Source: Anaeromyxobacter dehalogenans 2CP-1 (GTDB lineage Bacteria; Myxococcota; Myxococcia; Myxococcales; Anaeromyxobacteraceae). Taken from it: 64,000 bases of DNA. The position numbers were made by a program, and so were the translations under genes. The stretch covers positions 3,826,501 through 3,890,500 of the forward strand of contig NC_011891.1 of the NCBI RefSeq assembly GCF_000022145.1, given 5' to 3'. Of the stretch, positions 61,081-64,000 are shown piece after piece. Numbering within the stretch: the first letter of the stretch is position 1; each line of letters begins with the position of its first letter. The notes beneath the pieces are model-generated. The model saw only the letters and a list, made by a program, of their open reading frames with translations, searched no databases and had not been told where the DNA came from.

Positions 61081-61926
61081 CTACTTCCGGCGCGGCTTCT
61101 TCGGGGTGAGGTCGGCCTGGAGCTTCCTGGCCTGCGCGGCCGCGTCCGACCTGGGGAACTTCGCCACGAGCTCCTTCAGCACGCCCGGGGCGTCCTTCTT
61201 CAGCTCGTCCACCTCGAGCATGGCCCGGGCGATGCCCAGCATCGCGTCGGGCGCGCGCTCGGAGCGCGGCGCCTTCTCGTAGATCCAGCCGTACGCGACC
61301 AGCGCCTCGCGCCAGCGCTTCTGCTCCATCGAGCGCTCGGCGGAGTGGAAGGCGGCCTCGGGCGCCATGGCGTCCGCCGGCCAGCGGCGCACGTACTCGT
61401 CGTACAGCGTCCGCGCGACGCTCTTGTCGCCGGTCGCCTCCTCCTTCTGCGCGAGCGCCAGGAAGGAGACCTTGTCGTCCGGCCGCTCGAGCGTGTCGAT
61501 CCGCTCCTTCGCCTCGAGCTCGTCGAGCGCGCCGCGCCCGCGGAGGGCCGCGAAGCGCTTGTCGGTGCGATCGGAGAGGGCGCCGACGGACTTCTCGATC
61601 TGCCCGAGGCGGTGCTGCTCGACCTCGAGGTCGCCCTTCACGCGCGTGAACTCGTCCTGCAGGCGCTGGAGGGAGACCCCGAGATCGGCGCCGCTCCGCC
61701 GGGCGGCGCGGTTCAGCTCGTCGATCTTCTGCTGCACCTCGACGATCTTGCGATCGACCGCGGCGACGCGATCGGCGACGACCCGCTGCTGCTCGGCGGA
61801 GTCCGCCTCGAGCCGGTCGAGGCGCGCCTCCATCTGACGCCCGCGCTCCAGCGGGACCCAGCATGCGGTCAGCAGGAGCGCGAGCGCCGGCGCGGCGGCC
61901 CGGAGGATGGAGGTGCGGAGGCTCAC
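61081..61926 (-). CDS. cpoB: CpoB/YbgF-like TPR lipoprotein of the Tol-Pal group (281 aa)
   Basis: Lipobox LTAC with C22, then a long coiled coil (about 35-130: ARLDRLEADSAEQQRVVADRV and IDELNRAARRSGADLGVSL) and a C-terminal TPR domain (about 165-275; FLALAQKEEATGDKSVARTLYDEYVRRWP, then AFHSAERSMEQKRWREAL). This coiled coil plus TPR layout is that of CpoB/YbgF, which links peptidoglycan synthesis to outer-membrane constriction; E. coli CpoB is periplasmic rather than lipidated. The GTG at 61926 overlaps the TGA of the Pal gene (GTGA), so the two are coupled, matching the usual pal-cpoB order. Tol genes are not in the window. Confidence 0.8.
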   Translation of the reverse strand: MSLRTSILRAAAPALALLLTACWVPLERGRQMEARLDRLEADSAEQQRVVADRVAAVDRKIVEVQQKIDELNRAARRSGADLGVSLQRLQDEFTRVKGDLEVEQHRLGQIEKSVGALSDRTDKRFAALRGRGALDELEAKERIDTLERPDDKVSFLALAQKEEATGDKSVARTLYDEYVRRWPADAMAPEAAFHSAERSMEQKRWREALVAYGWIYEKAPRSERAPDAMLGIARAMLEVDELKKDAPGVLKELVAKFPRSDAAAQARKLQADLTPKKPRRK

Positions 61927-62651
61927 CGCTCGATCTGGAAGTCGTCGCGGCGGTTCTTGGACCAGCAGGCCTCGGTCGCCTCGGAGCAGACCGGCTTCTC
62001 CTCGCCGTAGCTGACCGTGTCGACGGAGGAGCTGACGCCGAGGTCGGTCAGGTACTTCTTGGCCGACTCGGCGCGGCGGTTGCCGAGCGCGACGTTGTAC
62101 TGCGCGGTGCCGCGCTCGTCGCAGTTGCCCTGCACGAGCACGCGCTTCGCCGGGGCCTGCTTCAGGCAGTCGGCCAGCTTCTGCAGGTTCTGCTGCGACT
62201 CGGGGGTCAGGTTCGAGCGATCGAAGGCGAAGTGGACGCTGAACGCGGTGACGTCGGCGCACTCGGGCGGAACGGACGCCTCGGGGGCGGCGGCGGCGCA
62301 GCGGCCGGCCTGGCACTTCTCACCGGCGCCGCAATCGCGATCCGACGCGCAGGAGCCGGGCTCGCGGGCCACGCAGCGCTCGCCCTGGCAGGTCTGGCCG
62401 GCGGGGCAGTCGGTGTCGGCCGCGCACTGGGGCTTCGGAACGCACGCGTTCGCGCGGCACACGAAGCCTTCCTTGCAGTCGGAGTCGGCGCCGCACTCCT
62501 GGCAGCGGCCCTCGACGCAGACCTTGCCGTACCCCTCCTGCTCGGCGCAGTCCTGGCTGGTCTTGCACTCACCGTTCTTCGGCTTCGACGGACAGCCGCC
62601 GAGGACGAGGGCACCTGACACGGTCAGGGCGAGAAGGAGAACACGACGCAT
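61923..62651 (-). CDS. pal: Pal-like OmpA-family lipoprotein with Cys-rich spacer (242 aa)
   Basis: LGGC gives lipidated C20. Residues 28-135 are a cysteine-rich spacer with repeated CxxxxDC...G..C...C units (CKTSQDC, CGADSDC, CAADTDC, CASDRDC), about four in number. The OmpA domain (about 138-242) has FAFDRSNLTPESQQNLQKLA, the Pal core QGNCDERGTAQYNVALGNRRAESA and a final FQIER; D and R in this core bind the diaminopimelate of peptidoglycan. Ordinary Pal proteins (about 170 residues) lack the cysteine units. GGAGG stands 6 bases before the ATG at 62651. Coupled to the cpoB-like gene; together they should tether the outer membrane to peptidoglycan. Confidence 0.85.
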   Translation of the reverse strand: MRRVLLLALTVSGALVLGGCPSKPKNGECKTSQDCAEQEGYGKVCVEGRCQECGADSDCKEGFVCRANACVPKPQCAADTDCPAGQTCQGERCVAREPGSCASDRDCGAGEKCQAGRCAAAAPEASVPPECADVTAFSVHFAFDRSNLTPESQQNLQKLADCLKQAPAKRVLVQGNCDERGTAQYNVALGNRRAESAKKYLTDLGVSSSVDTVSYGEEKPVCSEATEACWSKNRRDDFQIER

Positions 62652-62699
62652 GACGACCTCCATTCGAAAATGACAAGTCTGGGAACTTGGGGACGCCCG

Positions 62700-62729
62700 C
62701 TTATTGGCTCCATTCGGAACGCCTGTCAA
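62700..62729 (-). promoter_or_regulatory. Candidate promoter of pal-cpoB
   Basis: On the minus strand a perfect TTGACA (62729-62724) is followed after 18 bases by AATAAG (62705-62700), a poor -10. It lies about 50 bases before the pal start. This is the most A+T-rich stretch of the right end of the window. Confidence 0.4.
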
Positions 62730-62772
62730 AGGATTTCCTCGTCGCGGAACCATCCGGGATTAACATCCCCGC

Positions 62773-64000
<1,228 letters not shown>

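Overview
The window is about 73-75% G+C, densely coded on both strands, with almost every third codon position G or C. Myxococcal gliding (glt) genes, a MYXO-CTERM-like sorting tail, FHA-type sigma54 activators, PilZ and MshEN-like domains and many cysteine-rich lipoproteins point to a myxobacterium, most probably Anaeromyxobacter. The genus is inferred from recognised families; no database search was run. No tRNA, rRNA, insertion sequence, phage or CRISPR array was seen.

Layout. 1-8.6 kb: start of a ferredoxin/adrenodoxin-type NADP reductase, a tandem-CBS protein, a CotA-like multicopper oxidase, an NTF2-like secreted protein, a PLP enzyme with C-terminal CBS domains, a Sel1-repeat protein, a PYROXD2-like FAD oxidoreductase and a small Lys-rich secreted peptide. 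8.9-16.4 kb: a carboxypeptidase-regulatory-like lipoprotein, LemA with a membrane M48 protease carrying a TerB-like tail, a DUF2203 protein, ffh, a MEMO-family protein and a small zinc-ribbon protein. 16.4-17.5 kb: a 373-residue protein with a possible RelA/SpoT-like core.

17.7-51.9 kb is the most striking part. It appears to hold the whole gliding-transducer set in two blocks on the minus strand: gltB-A-C-D-E-F-G-H (51.3 to 39.9 kb) and gltI-J (31.9 to 17.7 kb). A cysteine-rich lipoprotein resembling CglC/GltK diverges from gltB. GltA, GltB and GltH are predicted outer-membrane barrels; GltC, GltD and GltE are exported TPR proteins; GltG (FHA) and GltJ (zinc ribbon plus GYF) are single-pass proteins sharing an AgmX/PglI (TonB-like) C-terminal domain; GltI is a 4104-residue TPR protein. 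The AglRQS motor is not here.

Between gltH and gltI (32.2-39.9 kb) sits a phosphate-flavoured island. One tight minus-strand operon has an OprP-like porin, a VTC-type polyphosphate polymerase, a thymidylate-kinase-like domain fused to helical repeats, and a DUF4956 membrane protein. Divergent from it are a purple-acid-phosphatase-like enzyme with a MYXO-CTERM-like tail and a CotH-kinase lipoprotein with a lamin-tail-like end. I consider this the best candidate for an under-described system.

51.9-64 kb: DUF192 lipoprotein, PilZ protein, membrane gluzincin with TPRs, SCP2-like protein, NTF2-like proteins, homoserine-kinase-like protein, TPR protein, FHA-FHA-AAA+ sigma54 activator with a GAFSGA variant, MshEN-like protein, a Pal/CpoB envelope pair with a cysteine-rich Pal, and the start of an NtrC-type response regulator that runs off the end.
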